From Halosimplex salinum (lineage in GTDB: Archaea > Halobacteriota > Halobacteria > Halobacteriales > Haloarculaceae): a stretch of DNA of 64,000 bases. This document shows positions 52,071-61,455 of the stretch, in pieces (position 1 is the stretch's first letter; each line of letters starts with the position of its first letter). The notes under the pieces were generated by a model, which was not told the DNA's origin, ran no database searches, and worked only from the letters and a program-made list of their open reading frames with translations. Location of the stretch: positions 1-64,000 of the forward strand of contig NZ_QWGG01000014.1 in assembly GCF_003730195.1 (NCBI RefSeq), written 5' to 3'. A program made the position numbers and the translations under genes.

Positions 52071-52436
52071 ATGCCCCCCATCACCAACTGGCGACGCGAG
52101 AGCCGCTCGCCGACACTCGCGTATCGAAACACCGAGACTGGTGCCCGAGCCGTGCTGCACCGGGCCCCTGACTCCTACCGATACAAATGGCGTGGTGTAA
52201 TTCTCGTCGACGGCTATCCTGTCTGGTCGCGAGGCTTCGACACCAAGGAAACCATCACGTTCCGGGATGTACTCCGAGACAAATCGACCCCCGAACTCAC
52301 CTGTCCTGAGTGCCCGAACAGCGACGTTGTCGTTGGCCAGAAGTCGGCGGATGGCGCGAAGGTACAGCGATGGTTCGACTGCCCCGACTGCGGCTATGAG
52401 GGGCGTTCGAAGATTGTCTACGGCAACGAGCAATAA
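52071..52436 (+). CDS. zinc-ribbon hypothetical protein
   Basis: 121 residues, starting two bases after the previous stop. Near the C-terminus, CPECPNSDVVV ... FDCPDCGYEG gives one zinc ribbon. The N-terminal half is beta-rich (WRGVILVDGYPVWSRGFDTKETITF). No function known; resembles other haloarchaeal plasmid zinc-ribbon proteins. Confidence 0.6.
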   Translation: MPPITNWRRESRSPTLAYRNTETGARAVLHRAPDSYRYKWRGVILVDGYPVWSRGFDTKETITFRDVLRDKSTPELTCPECPNSDVVVGQKSADGAKVQRWFDCPDCGYEGRSKIVYGNEQ

Positions 52437-52553
52437 CACGTCCCAAGGGATACAATTTGCATCGCATTGTCTACTATATTATTACTATTCAGCTGGCAGT
52501 ATAGGCTGTCTGCTGAGCATAAACCGTTTATGCCGAGGCGTTGAAGATCAAGT

Positions 52554-52730
52554 ATGAAATTGATGGCCTTCTCTAGAAGGTCATCCGTGTTTAAGCAATG
52601 GCTGTTGGTACTCCTGCTTTTCAGCTATCTATTTCTATTTTTTCCACTTCCCGAGTCCCCGTTTTTCCTTGGAGCCACTCTTGCAATCATTTTGTGGATA
52701 GTCGAAGGAGCCCTACAGCAGCCTGTCTAA
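52554..52730 (+). CDS. small two-helix membrane protein
   Basis: 58 residues (MKLMAFSRRSSVFKQWLLVLLLFSYLFLFF ... LGATLAIILWIVEGA): a basic N-terminus then two hydrophobic segments. AT-rich compared with neighbours, a sign of different origin. A TATA-like TTTATG at about 52527 lies upstream. The rest of the stretch from 52437 to 53022 holds nothing else I recognise. Confidence 0.55.
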   Translation: MKLMAFSRRSSVFKQWLLVLLLFSYLFLFFPLPESPFFLGATLAIILWIVEGALQQPV

Positions 52731-52978
52731 TGCACCCTACAAGGACTCCAATAAGAATAGGTGGGATACAAACGAGTCAAATCAGGTGGAGGCTCTGTCT
52801 TCTCGGTATACGTTGGATCGTCGGATATCAACGTAATCAGTACCACAACTAGGATTACTCTCCATCGGTTCTACATTGTAATAATCGTCACCTTGGGACC
52901 GTAACGCCGTTCGCCAGAAAGCCGTGACCGACGCTTAGCAGTGAAGATGGGAGCGCAGCTTCGATGGTGTCTATCTTT

Positions 52979-53003
52979 GGGGCGGGAACGGGTGGCCCGT
53001 CCC
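52979..53003 (+). promoter_or_regulatory. GGGTG-loop hairpin leader, copy 6
   Basis: Stem GGGGCGGG/CCCGTCCC (one G-U pair) with loop AACGGGTGG, 19 bases before the ATG at 53023. Confidence 0.55.
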
Positions 53004-53022
53004 GAATAGGCCAGGTTCACAA

Positions 53023-53418
53023 ATGAGTCTAGAAGTCATTGACCGCCACAGTGAGGCATTGTTTGAGTTCCTCTGGTGTCCAGTCTGCGGACACGAGGTG
53101 TTCAGCCACATCCCCTTCGAGGGTGTATTCTGCAAGCACTGTAACACGCGGATTGAACTCCAAGAGTCCCGAGAGAATCGTGGCTACGATGACGCCGTCC
53201 TCGCCTGCTTCGACTCCGCCACGGCTTGGAACCTCCATGTCGACGAGAAGCTCCGTCGCGACCTACCCGACGGCTCAGCACGGGTGAAGATCCTCGGCGC
53301 ACCGGGTGCCTACGAGGTCGACTGGTGGAGTCCAGAACCGGGTGAGGACTGGGAGCCTGTTAAGCGCAGGGAGTTCGACGGTGTCGAAGAACCGGAGGAA
53401 GTCTCTCATCTGGCTTGA
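53023..53418 (+). CDS. zinc-ribbon hypothetical protein (DUF7567-like)
   Basis: 131 residues. N-terminal zinc ribbon WCPVCGHEVF ... CKHCNTRIEL, then an acidic mixed domain (ARVKILGAPGAYEVDWWSPEPGEDW). I recall similar haloarchaeal proteins as DUF7567, unverified. Convergent with the transport cluster. Confidence 0.55.
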   Translation: MSLEVIDRHSEALFEFLWCPVCGHEVFSHIPFEGVFCKHCNTRIELQESRENRGYDDAVLACFDSATAWNLHVDEKLRRDLPDGSARVKILGAPGAYEVDWWSPEPGEDWEPVKRREFDGVEEPEEVSHLA

Positions 53419-53457
53419 CATCCATCTCGGACTGAAGGCGGAGAATCTAAGCTCCCA

Positions 53458-53829
53458 TCAGAACCAGCTCGATAGAAAAGCGAGACTAGGCGGAAGAAGA
53501 AATCGTAAGGCAGCTCCACCGAACCCGAGACCAATGTAGCTCATCAGAACAACAAACTGGGATCGCTCGTCTTCGAAGCCGGTGAGAAAATGATACAGGA
53601 TGATCGATGCTGTCGCCTGCACGATGAACAGGGATACCAGGGTGCCCGTCAGAACAAATCCGGGGTCTCCCGTCAATGAGAGAAATTGTGATGGAGCCCA
53701 TGCGCTCGCGACGATTGTGAGAATCCAACCAATTACGACGTAGCCAACAAAGAGAACAGCGCTACCGAACATTCCACGGGCCCCCCAGATAGCCGACCAC
53801 CGCAGCCAGCGCTCAAGGAGGCCGGCCAT
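53458..53829 (-). CDS. four-helix membrane protein
   Basis: 123 residues from ATG 53829 (MAGLLERWLRWSAIWG). Four hydrophobic segments (MFGSAVLFVGYVVIGWILTIV, FVLTGTLVSLFIVQATASIILYHF, FVVLMSYIGLGFGG, LRFLLPPSLAFLSSW). Last gene of the TrkH-containing cluster, on the same strand. No family recognised. Confidence 0.6.
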   Translation of the reverse strand: MAGLLERWLRWSAIWGARGMFGSAVLFVGYVVIGWILTIVASAWAPSQFLSLTGDPGFVLTGTLVSLFIVQATASIILYHFLTGFEDERSQFVVLMSYIGLGFGGAALRFLLPPSLAFLSSWF

Positions 53830-53885
53830 ATGGGCCTGCTTCGAACGCGGAGGACCCTCAGTGAGCATTTGTGTTGGTAGGTAGT

Positions 53886-54089
53886 TTATTTCCGGATCCC
53901 TCGATACAGCGTGTACACGACGAATACAGCGATATACGCGAGCGCGAGGGCCTCAGTGATGAGCGACCGCTCGAGTAAGATGATCACTCCAATAACGAGT
54001 GGTCCCACGAGCAGGAGTGAGTCGAAGACCCGGTCATCCGCTCCAGCCTCGAACACAGAGGAAAGAACCGGCAGATCTCGTACCGTCAT
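53886..54089 (-). CDS. small membrane protein coupled to trkH
   Basis: 67 residues from ATG 54089 (MTVRDLPVLSSVFEAGADDRVFDSLLLVGPLVIGVIILL), with two hydrophobic segments. Its ATG overlaps the trkH stop (54086), so it is translated with TrkH and may be a small accessory subunit. No family recognised. Confidence 0.55.
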   Translation of the reverse strand: MTVRDLPVLSSVFEAGADDRVFDSLLLVGPLVIGVIILLERSLITEALALAYIAVFVVYTLYRGIRK

Positions 54090-55636
54090 CGATAGAGCCC
54101 CCCACGCTGGAAGATAGTTCGGAGTGTCACGAGGACGGGGATGATTTCGAGCCGCCCGATCCACATATGGAAAAGGAACGAGATCTTTCCGACCGTAGGT
54201 AATGACTCAGGGCCCGTGATCCCTGAGGACAGGCCCACGTTCCCCTGAGCGCTGGCGACTTCGAACAGGACGTTCGCGAGCGAATACTCCCCCGACGGAA
54301 GTGTGAGCAGCAACACGAAGGTGCCGATCACCAAGAATGTAATCCAGAGGACGACGATGATCGCGGCCTCCATGAATTCGCGGCTCGCCTCTTCCTCGTT
54401 CAGTCGCCGGCCATTGATTTCCAGCCGCCGGATCGCGCTCTCGGGGTAGAATACGTCCGCGATCTGGTGCCGAATACCCTTAGCGAGTGTTAGTCCCCGG
54501 ATGAGTTTGATACCGCCCGCGGTCGACCCGGCAGCTCCGCCGACGAACATCCCGAAGGTGACTGTAAGCTGTGCGTACGACGGCCAGCGACCGAGTGCGA
54601 CGTTGGTCGCGTCGACGGCTGTCTGGAACCCTGTACAGGTCGCGGCAGAGACGAACTGGAAGAGACCGTACCGGAGGGCAGCGAACGGCGTCTCGTAGGG
54701 GCCAGCGAAATAGAGAAAACTCCACAGCAGCGCCGATCCGAGACCCATGTAGCCGAAGACCCATCGGGTCTGGAGGTCCGAGTAAAAGTTCCGCAGGTCA
54801 CCCTGCAGGATGAGATAATGAACGGGAAACGCGATGCTCCCCAATAGCATAATCGGAATCAACACAAAGTCGATCGCCACGCTGTCGTATGTCGCAATCG
54901 AGTTATCCGTGATCGAGAATCCACCGGTCGCGAGGCCGGTCATCCCGTGATTAATCGCGCCCCAGATCGGCATCCCTGCCAGCCACAGCGCGAGAATCGA
55001 AACGAACGTGAACAGGATAAAGATCCACCAGATCGTTCGGACTGTCGAGACGATGCTCGGGTGGATCTTCTCGGAGCGAGCCTCACTCTCGTAGAGAGTT
55101 AGCGAACCGCTCCCAGGACGTGAAAGGATCGCCGTCGTCAAGACTATCACACCGACCCCGCCGATCCATTCACTGAACGTCCGCCACCACTGCAACGTGC
55201 GCGGAAGCACCTCCTCGTTGTCGGTCATCGTGAGGCCCGTGCCGGTGAAGCCACTCATACTCTCGAAGAGGGCATTGAGTGGCTCGGTGAACGCAGCAAG
55301 CGTTGCTGTTTGAGCAGGCGTTGTGAAGCCCGGCAGGCCGAGCTGGACGCTCCACGCGATCAGCAGGAACGGGAGTGAGCCGAAGAGCCCGACCGAAAAC
55401 CACCCCGACGCGGCAACGATCATCCCGTGGAACCGACCCGGAGCTTCCGCATCTTGGAATCGTCGATAGAGTAACCGACCAATCCCCAACGGAATGACTG
55501 CGGAGACCAGCAGTGCCGGGAGTGCATAGAACTCTCCCCAGACAACCGGAACGACGAGCGAGACCAGCATCAGCCCGCCAAGCGCCTCCAGGATGCGACC
55601 GATATCTCGGCCGACTGTTGCAATGGACCCGTTCAT
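54086..55636 (-). CDS. trkH: TrkH potassium transporter membrane subunit
   Basis: 516 residues with about ten membrane segments and the four selectivity-filter loops of TrkH/KtrB: TGFTGTGLTM, GLATGGFSI, SAATCTGFQT and VGLSSGITGPE. Passes K+ driven by membrane potential, gated by a TrkA-type cytosolic ring; trkA lies 60 bases upstream on the same strand. K+ uptake is essential for haloarchaeal salt-in osmoadaptation. Complete. Confidence 0.92.
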   Translation of the reverse strand: MNGSIATVGRDIGRILEALGGLMLVSLVVPVVWGEFYALPALLVSAVIPLGIGRLLYRRFQDAEAPGRFHGMIVAASGWFSVGLFGSLPFLLIAWSVQLGLPGFTTPAQTATLAAFTEPLNALFESMSGFTGTGLTMTDNEEVLPRTLQWWRTFSEWIGGVGVIVLTTAILSRPGSGSLTLYESEARSEKIHPSIVSTVRTIWWIFILFTFVSILALWLAGMPIWGAINHGMTGLATGGFSITDNSIATYDSVAIDFVLIPIMLLGSIAFPVHYLILQGDLRNFYSDLQTRWVFGYMGLGSALLWSFLYFAGPYETPFAALRYGLFQFVSAATCTGFQTAVDATNVALGRWPSYAQLTVTFGMFVGGAAGSTAGGIKLIRGLTLAKGIRHQIADVFYPESAIRRLEINGRRLNEEEASREFMEAAIIVVLWITFLVIGTFVLLLTLPSGEYSLANVLFEVASAQGNVGLSSGITGPESLPTVGKISFLFHMWIGRLEIIPVLVTLRTIFQRGGLYR

Positions 55637-55696
55637 ACGTTCTCTGTGTTTTCGATTAGAGCTGCCACGATCGCCCTGAAATTCAACGACATCAGT

Positions 55697-56383
55697 TCAT
55701 TCAACCCGGTCTTCATAATGCCCAAAGATGTCCGTGATTTCCGGGTCCGCACCGACACCGGAGTACACTGTCAGCAGATCACCTTCTTTGATAGTCGTGT
55801 TACCACGTGGAGTAATCGGATGGTCATTTCCTTCACGTTCAATTGCAACAACGAGCATATCGTCTGTGATTAATTCCGCCTGTGTGGCCTGCTGGAGTGT
55901 TTTGCCTGCGATAGGCGCCTCCTCGGTAACCGTGATTTCGAAGACCTCGGCTTCCTCACCGATGCGCATGTAATCGACGATCGCCGGCCGTGCCACGGCC
56001 CGATAGAGATAATCAGCGATCAGCTGTTGAGGGTTCTCCATCGTGTTCACGCCGATCTGCCGGAAGAGATTCATGTGATCGGGATCGTGAACGACTGAAA
56101 GAATCGAAGGAACCTCAAATTCCTTCGCAAGCAGGCAGGTCATCACGTTCGTTGCATCTTGGTCCGTGGTCGAGATGAACGCATCAGCCCGATCGGCACC
56201 GGCGTCAGCTAACGTGTCCTTCGTCGTCGCATCAGCGTTCAAGACGAGGCAATCAAATCGATCAGCGGCCCGATTCGCACGTTTTTCATCACGCTCGATG
56301 ACGACAACCTCGTTGCCAGACCGCGTCGCAACATCGATAAGCGGTGTCCCGATATCGCCTGCGCCGATGATAATAATGTACAT
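55697..56383 (-). CDS. trkA: TrkA potassium-channel regulator (RCK)
   Basis: 228 residues. The N-terminal RCK_N Rossmann fold binds NAD(H): YIIIIGAGDIGTPLIDVATRSGNEVVVIERD. The C-terminal RCK_C follows (AEVFEITVTEEAPIAGKTLQQATQAELITDD). A single RCK_N/RCK_C unit, half the size of bacterial TrkA, as usual in archaea. Gates TrkH. It starts five bases after the APC gene ends, on the same strand. Confidence 0.9.
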   Translation of the reverse strand: MYIIIIGAGDIGTPLIDVATRSGNEVVVIERDEKRANRAADRFDCLVLNADATTKDTLADAGADRADAFISTTDQDATNVMTCLLAKEFEVPSILSVVHDPDHMNLFRQIGVNTMENPQQLIADYLYRAVARPAIVDYMRIGEEAEVFEITVTEEAPIAGKTLQQATQAELITDDMLVVAIEREGNDHPITPRGNTTIKEGDLLTVYSGVGADPEITDIFGHYEDRVE

Positions 56384-56388
56384 AGAAT

Positions 56389-58665
56389 TTACACCTCCAG
56401 TCTCCGCCTGAGCGCTTCACGAACTGACATAGGTGATTCTTCCGGTCCGCGAGCCATTACAACGGTTTGAGCTAGTTCTGCGCCGATTTTCTCCGGCAGT
56501 GACCCAAAGACAGCCTGTGAAATAGTTCCCGATCGTGTCGCACCGACACAGACCGTGTCGTATTCCTGAGCTGCCTCGATAATCGCCTGTTCAGTATCCT
56601 CAGCTACCATCACCTTGGCATCATACGACATGTATTCGATTCCAGCACGTTCGGCTAATTCGGCAATCACTGCTTCACCACGCTCGGTCGGCGAGAGATC
56701 TTCGTCACTCTCGGATTCTGGCGATTGAACGTTGAGAAGCGTCAACGACGATTCGTCAGATGCGGCGACGAACTCAGCAGCACGCCGGGCCGAAACCGGC
56801 GCGTGCGGCCCCTCACCAGCAAGCACCATGACATCCCCTTCACCGCGTCCGCCTTCGGGACCGAGCTTCACCAGCGTCGCATCACAGGGAGCACGCCCAA
56901 TCACGGGGTCGATCGTTGACCCGAGAACGTGTTCACGGCGGCTCCGGGTGCCCTGCCAACCGATCAAGACGTGATCTGCATTTTCCTCTTCGATCACGTC
57001 TAAGATGACAGATCCAGCATCGCGACCGACTATCGCTCGCGTCTGGAGGCCGATATCGAGGTCGGTGGCAATATCACGAGCGGACTCCAGCAGTTCCTGT
57101 TGCCGTTCGACGCGCTCCTCTTCGAACGTAAGATCCTGGGAGAGCGAGGTTTGGCGCGGAACCTCGATGACGTTGACCGCGATTACCTCAGCGTGTTCAT
57201 CCTCGTGGGCGTGTGCGCTAGCTGCAGCCATTCGAAGCAAATCGCGTTCAGTCTCCGGATTCGCAACGGGGACTACCACGCGATAGCGGCCTTCACCGTT
57301 CGCCATCGCAGTCGGTTCGGGTGCGATTGCTTCACCGACGAGGCTGGTACTGAGTGCCCGGTCGCGTGCGTATCCGAGATACCAGAGCACACCGAAGACG
57401 ACGATAACGGTTCCGATAGCCTGAATGATGATGCTCATCTGCACAAGAATCGCCAGGCAGGCCACGAATCCCAGGATCGGCACGATAGGATACAACCCCT
57501 TTGGGATTTTGAAAGCTGGATCGTACGCTTCGGGATTCGCCCGCCGTAAGACAACGACGGCGACGTGAACGAGGGCGTACGTCACCAGGTACATGAAGCT
57601 CGCCACCTCGGCGAGCGTGCCGATTCCAACGCCAATAGCGATCAGTACGAGGGTGAGTATCCCAGTGGCTGTGATCGCTCGGTACGGTGTTCGGAACCGA
57701 TCATGGACTTCGTTGAGCCAGTTGACGAGGATTCGGTCCCGCCCCATTGCGAAGTTAACTCGTGCAGCCGAAAGGATGCTCGCGTTTGCACTCGATACCG
57801 TCGCCAGGACAGCGCCGACGATCATCGCCAGCGCTCCGATCGGCCCCATAAATTCGGTTGCCACGTCAGCAACCGGGATCTGCGAGACGGTGAGGGCCTC
57901 AATCGACAGCGTTCCTGTTGAGACAAACATCACACCGACGTACATCAGAGTTGGCGTCACGACCGCCGCAATCATCGCGAGTGGGAGGTTTCGACTGGGG
58001 TTCTTGATTTCCTCAGCACTGGTTGCGATCACCTCAAACCCGATGAACGTCACGTAGACGGTCCCGATCGTCGCTGCAACGGCCGGCCAGCCGTTGGGAT
58101 TGAACTCCCCAATAGTCGGCCCACTAAAGAGACCGAGAGCGAGGAACGCAAGAATGAGTGCAACGAGCGTAAGGACGATAACATTCTGGAGTGCTCCCGT
58201 TTCCTTGACACCGTAGTAGTTGACGGCGGTCAACAACGCTGCCATCACCAGTGCCGCGACGGTAATCCCCATCTGGCCCCAGCCAGCGAGGAAGCCGATG
58301 TATTGGCCGAGTCCTGGTAGGAGGTACTGGCCGAAGCCGATCATGTAGAACGCCGAAGCGAATGTCAGTCCAGCCCACATCCCCCAGCCGACGATACTTC
58401 CGAAGAACGGCCCGAGCGCTCGATTGACGTAGTAGTAACTACCCCCGGCCTTCGGCATCCCGGTCGCCAACTCTGAGAGGGAGAGCGCCGCTAACAATGA
58501 CACGAGCCCACCGGCGAAGAACGAAATCATACTGGCAGGGCCCGCTTGCTCGGCAGCGATACTCGGGAGGACGAAAATCCCGGCTCCAATCATCGTCCCG
58601 AGACCGATCGTGTAAGCCTCGAGGAACCCGAGATCGCGGGCAAGTTCTTGCTCAGTCTCACTCAT
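56389..58665 (-). CDS. APC-family permease with universal-stress-protein domains
   Basis: 758 residues. Residues 1-445 are an APC-superfamily transporter with 12 membrane helices (LGFLEAYTIGLGTMIGAGIFVLPS at the start). From about 460 onward come one or two USP domains: YRVVVPVANPETERDLLRMAAASAHAH and VMVLAGEGPHAPVSARRAAEFVAAS with ADHVLIGWQGTRSRREHVLGSTI and CVGATRSGTISQAVFGSLPEKI. Such haloarchaeal APC-USP proteins are thought to move amino acids or cations under stress signals. It lies in the K+ cluster upstream of trkA. Confidence 0.85.
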   Translation of the reverse strand: MSETEQELARDLGFLEAYTIGLGTMIGAGIFVLPSIAAEQAGPASMISFFAGGLVSLLAALSLSELATGMPKAGGSYYYVNRALGPFFGSIVGWGMWAGLTFASAFYMIGFGQYLLPGLGQYIGFLAGWGQMGITVAALVMAALLTAVNYYGVKETGALQNVIVLTLVALILAFLALGLFSGPTIGEFNPNGWPAVAATIGTVYVTFIGFEVIATSAEEIKNPSRNLPLAMIAAVVTPTLMYVGVMFVSTGTLSIEALTVSQIPVADVATEFMGPIGALAMIVGAVLATVSSANASILSAARVNFAMGRDRILVNWLNEVHDRFRTPYRAITATGILTLVLIAIGVGIGTLAEVASFMYLVTYALVHVAVVVLRRANPEAYDPAFKIPKGLYPIVPILGFVACLAILVQMSIIIQAIGTVIVVFGVLWYLGYARDRALSTSLVGEAIAPEPTAMANGEGRYRVVVPVANPETERDLLRMAAASAHAHEDEHAEVIAVNVIEVPRQTSLSQDLTFEEERVERQQELLESARDIATDLDIGLQTRAIVGRDAGSVILDVIEEENADHVLIGWQGTRSRREHVLGSTIDPVIGRAPCDATLVKLGPEGGRGEGDVMVLAGEGPHAPVSARRAAEFVAASDESSLTLLNVQSPESESDEDLSPTERGEAVIAELAERAGIEYMSYDAKVMVAEDTEQAIIEAAQEYDTVCVGATRSGTISQAVFGSLPEKIGAELAQTVVMARGPEESPMSVREALRRRLEV

Positions 58666-58728
58666 ACGATACCACCTTCGTTGCCGTGCGCGTCGCTACG
58701 TGTGTGCATATTCGCATCAACTCAACCA

Positions 58729-59148
58729 TCATTCGTGTTCGGTTTCTTCTGGGAGTGCAATCACCGGCCGGTCCGCATCTGTGACCAGCTTGAGCGCCTT
58801 ATCACCGGACAAGAACTGGACGAGACGATTCCCACCACGGGGGCGAAACGCAATAGCGCTGGCATCCAAATCTGCTGCAACTTCGATAATTGCAGCAACG
58901 ACATCTCTCCGGTATGCAGTTTCCGTGTCTATCTCCGGGATAAGTCCACGGAACGCTCCAAATGCCTTCGAAGCCCGTTGTTCTGCCTGTTCGAGCGGGA
59001 GCTTGTCAGGGACCCCTTCTCCCTTCTCGATTACGTGAACGACGGTCACCTGACCGTGTTCATAGTCATCAAGTATCTGCGCTGTTTCACGTGCATCCTC
59101 TTCGTCCGCAACGGGGACAACGAGATGCTTTGTAAGTGATTCTGGCAT
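58729..59148 (-). CDS. UspA-family universal stress protein
   Basis: 139 residues: [36 protein letters not shown] at the start, then [52 protein letters not shown], the USP fold. The canonical GxxGxxx ATP loop is altered ([14 protein letters not shown]), so nucleotide binding is unclear. In the K+ cluster, 63 bases upstream of the APC gene. Confidence 0.85.
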   Translation of the reverse strand: MPESLTKHLVVPVADEEDARETAQILDDYEHGQVTVVHVIEKGEGVPDKLPLEQAEQRASKAFGAFRGLIPEIDTETAYRRDVVAAIIEVAADLDASAIAFRPRGGNRLVQFLSGDKALKLVTDADRPVIALPEETEHE

Positions 59149-59151
59149 GGC

Positions 59152-59607
59152 TTACTCCTCCGTCTCTGATTGGTGGACGTTCTCACTGCCACAATGCGGA
59201 CAGGCAGATGCTTTCTTGTCAAGGATACCACCGCAGGAATCACAGCGAATTTGTTCCGAGTTATGGACGTCTCCGAGATACGCCCAGTGCAGTGATTCCG
59301 TTCCATCCAGCTGCGGTTCCCGACGGACGTGATACAGTGAGACAATCTCGGTATTAGCGCCGGGGCCATTCGGATTCGGAGGATGCTTTCGCACGAGTGC
59401 GTACGCGCCGTGATTCTCGATCTGAAGAACTTCCCCAGCTGCGGTTGCTTCAATCTCCTCTTCGATTGGAGTACGAAGCGCCTCAATACGGCGCTCGACA
59501 TACGAGAGAACCGCTTTCAACTCAGAGAGTTCCAACGAATCGATCCGTTGAATCAGCGCATCGGACAGAGTATCGGGTGCTTCTGGATCTTCATTGGGGT
59601 TACTCAT
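59152..59607 (-). CDS. zinc-ribbon protein, first gene of the transport cluster
   Basis: 151 residues from ATG 59607 (MSNPNEDPEAPDTLSDALIQRIDSL). A helical N-terminus (ELSELKAVLSYVERRIEALR), a beta-rich centre (ENHGAYALVRKHP) and a C-terminal zinc ribbon (CDSCGGIL ... CPHCGSENVH). It stops three bases before the uspA gene starts, so it is co-transcribed with it. Role unknown. Confidence 0.65.
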   Translation of the reverse strand: MSNPNEDPEAPDTLSDALIQRIDSLELSELKAVLSYVERRIEALRTPIEEEIEATAAGEVLQIENHGAYALVRKHPPNPNGPGANTEIVSLYHVRREPQLDGTESLHWAYLGDVHNSEQIRCDSCGGILDKKASACPHCGSENVHQSETEE

Positions 59608-60023
59608 GTTCTCACCCCCTCCTTTCAGAAGAACGACGCTCATCCGCCTCACGAAGAGAACCGCTTGAGAAACGCCACAAATACGGTTTAGTCACATTGA
59701 AGTCGAGCGAAACAGGCCGACTGACTGCCGTGTTCTCTATAGTTTGAGTCGCATCGACTGACGGAGTAACGAGGGTGCAGAGTAGGGCCATATACGAGGC
59801 CACACTTCGGAATGATAAATATGCTCCGGATTTTCAAACGAACCAGTACTAAGAAGGTCATAAATTTTTTATTCGTTCAAACCCTGTTTCAGAGTGTCTA
59901 CTGCGGGATTAGACGGTGATTCAGCGATTTCAGACGTAGTGAGGTTGAAGAGATGACCACATCCCAAACAGATACTTAATGATAACTTAAAAGAGCTAGT
60001 GGAATCAATCTTAAGCTATAAAT
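59608..60023. other. gene-free divergent promoter region
   Basis: About 415 AT-rich bases between the transport cluster and the Lrp-RCK_C gene. Near 59986 TTAAAAG and near 60017 TATAAATATG are possible plus-strand TATA-like elements. No palindrome stood out. Confidence 0.4.
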
Positions 60024-60767
60024 ATGCCCCTTCAGATCGATACGGTTGACGAGCAGATTCTGTATTATCTATCTCAAGAGGCCCGACACACCTCTGCGCC
60101 CGATATCGCAGAGAAAGTCGACGTCTCGGCACCGACCGTGCGAAACCGAATCCGGCGTCTCGAGGAGGAGGGCGTGATTCGAGGATACCACGCCGATATT
60201 GATTATCAGAAGGTCGGTGGCCGGCTGACCAACCATTACGTCTGTAGTACGGGGAATCGAGACCGAGAAGAGATGGCCCACCGTGTACTCGACGTCCCGG
60301 GAGTGATCAACGTTCGAGAGATCATGTCCGGAAAAGGTGACCTCCGGATTACGGTCGTCGGGACGGACACCGACGATCTTACGCGGATCGCGCAAGGGAT
60401 TACATCGCTCGGTATCGAGATCGACGACGAAGACTTGATACACAGAGAGTATTTCCGCCCATACGCCCCATTCGGGCCCCGCGACGAAGAGGGAGCCTCA
60501 CCAGTGACCGGCGTCGCGGGGCTTGCGGGCGATGCCGATGTCGTTGAAATCATTGTGAGAGAACAGGCCCCAATCGCCGGGAAAACGCTCCAAGAAGCGA
60601 ACGAAGAGGAGCTCATCCCCTCCGATGTGCTTGTCGTCCGGATCAACCGTGATGAGGGGACCATCACTCCGACGGGGGAGACGTTGATCAAGGAGGACGA
60701 TTTCGTCACGATCCATTCACGCTCAGGGGTGACTGAAGAGACACTCGAAGCCTTTACCGGAGACTAA
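60024..60767 (+). CDS. Lrp/AsnC regulator fused to an RCK_C domain
   Basis: 247 residues. Residues 1-60 are the Lrp/AsnC helix-turn-helix (VDEQILYYLSQEARHTSAPDIAEKVDVSAPTVRNRIRRLEEEGVI). Residues 60-140 are an alpha/beta sensor domain. Residues about 168-240 form an RCK_C domain (DVVEIIVREQAPIAGKTLQEANEEELIPSD) very like that in trkA. RCK_C domains bind small ligands in K+ transport regulation. It is divergent from the TrkH/TrkA/APC cluster, so it is the likely regulator of K+ transport there. Confidence 0.8.
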   Translation: MPLQIDTVDEQILYYLSQEARHTSAPDIAEKVDVSAPTVRNRIRRLEEEGVIRGYHADIDYQKVGGRLTNHYVCSTGNRDREEMAHRVLDVPGVINVREIMSGKGDLRITVVGTDTDDLTRIAQGITSLGIEIDDEDLIHREYFRPYAPFGPRDEEGASPVTGVAGLAGDADVVEIIVREQAPIAGKTLQEANEEELIPSDVLVVRINRDEGTITPTGETLIKEDDFVTIHSRSGVTEETLEAFTGD

Positions 60768-60826
60768 GACAGGAGCTGAGGGTTCGCAAGCGGGCTCGAT
60801 GGTTCACGTCAGTGACTGTTTTTCTG

Positions 60827-60849
60827 GCGCCGGCGATGGGTGCCGGCGC
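60827..60849 (+). promoter_or_regulatory. GGGTG-loop hairpin leader, copy 7
   Basis: Stem GCGCCGGC/GCCGGCGC and loop GATGGGT, identical in stem and loop to copy 5. It is preceded by TTTTT (the likely terminator of the Lrp gene) and ends 20 bases before the ATG at 60870. Confidence 0.65.
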
Positions 60850-60869
60850 ACACGCGTCGGCGGTTATCG

Positions 60870-61442
60870 ATGTCGACACGAAGTCAACTCCGATTCATCC
60901 AACGGAGCGAGACCGCAGACGAACAGTCCGAAACCGACCGCATCGCACAAATCTACCGACACTCGGACGGCTATCCCGACAGCGTCCTCCGTGACCTTGT
61001 CCAGCTGAAGCAGTTGCTCGACGAGACGCGAACTGAGCGCGGGCCTGCGTACGCCGCTGCCCAGTTCCTGTTCCTCGACACGCTCTCGACCATGACCCTC
61101 TACGTGGACGAAGGGCGTGACCGGAGCATCCACGCTGACCACCCCTCGGATCTCCTCGAGCCGGACAATATGGAGCATCTTGACCAGCCGCTGTTCCTGC
61201 TCGGTCATGGCGTCGAGAATCCGGCCGACGGCATCCACGGCGACGAGGAATATCTCTACGTCGTCGAGCTCCCAACCCGGAACCCATTCGAGGAGCCCTC
61301 CGAGTGGACCGTTAAGGTGAGCGGTCATTCCGCATTCCCGCGCTGGGATGGCCCGACCGAGGAAGCCTTCGAGCGGGCCAGCTGGCAGTTCCACGGCCCG
61401 CTTGAGCACGCACTCGAAGAGCTGGTCGCTGAGGCGGCGTAA
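60870..61442 (+). CDS. hypothetical protein
   Basis: 190 residues from ATG 60870 (MSTRSQLRFIQRSETADEQSETDRIAQIYRHSDG). Acidic, with HPSDLLEPDNMEHLDQPLFLLGHG and YLYVVELPTRNPFEEPSEW. No family recognised. Isolated gene with a GGGTG leader hairpin. Confidence 0.55.
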   Translation: MSTRSQLRFIQRSETADEQSETDRIAQIYRHSDGYPDSVLRDLVQLKQLLDETRTERGPAYAAAQFLFLDTLSTMTLYVDEGRDRSIHADHPSDLLEPDNMEHLDQPLFLLGHGVENPADGIHGDEEYLYVVELPTRNPFEEPSEWTVKVSGHSAFPRWDGPTEEAFERASWQFHGPLEHALEELVAEAA

Positions 61443-61455
61443 ACACCGAGCCCGC

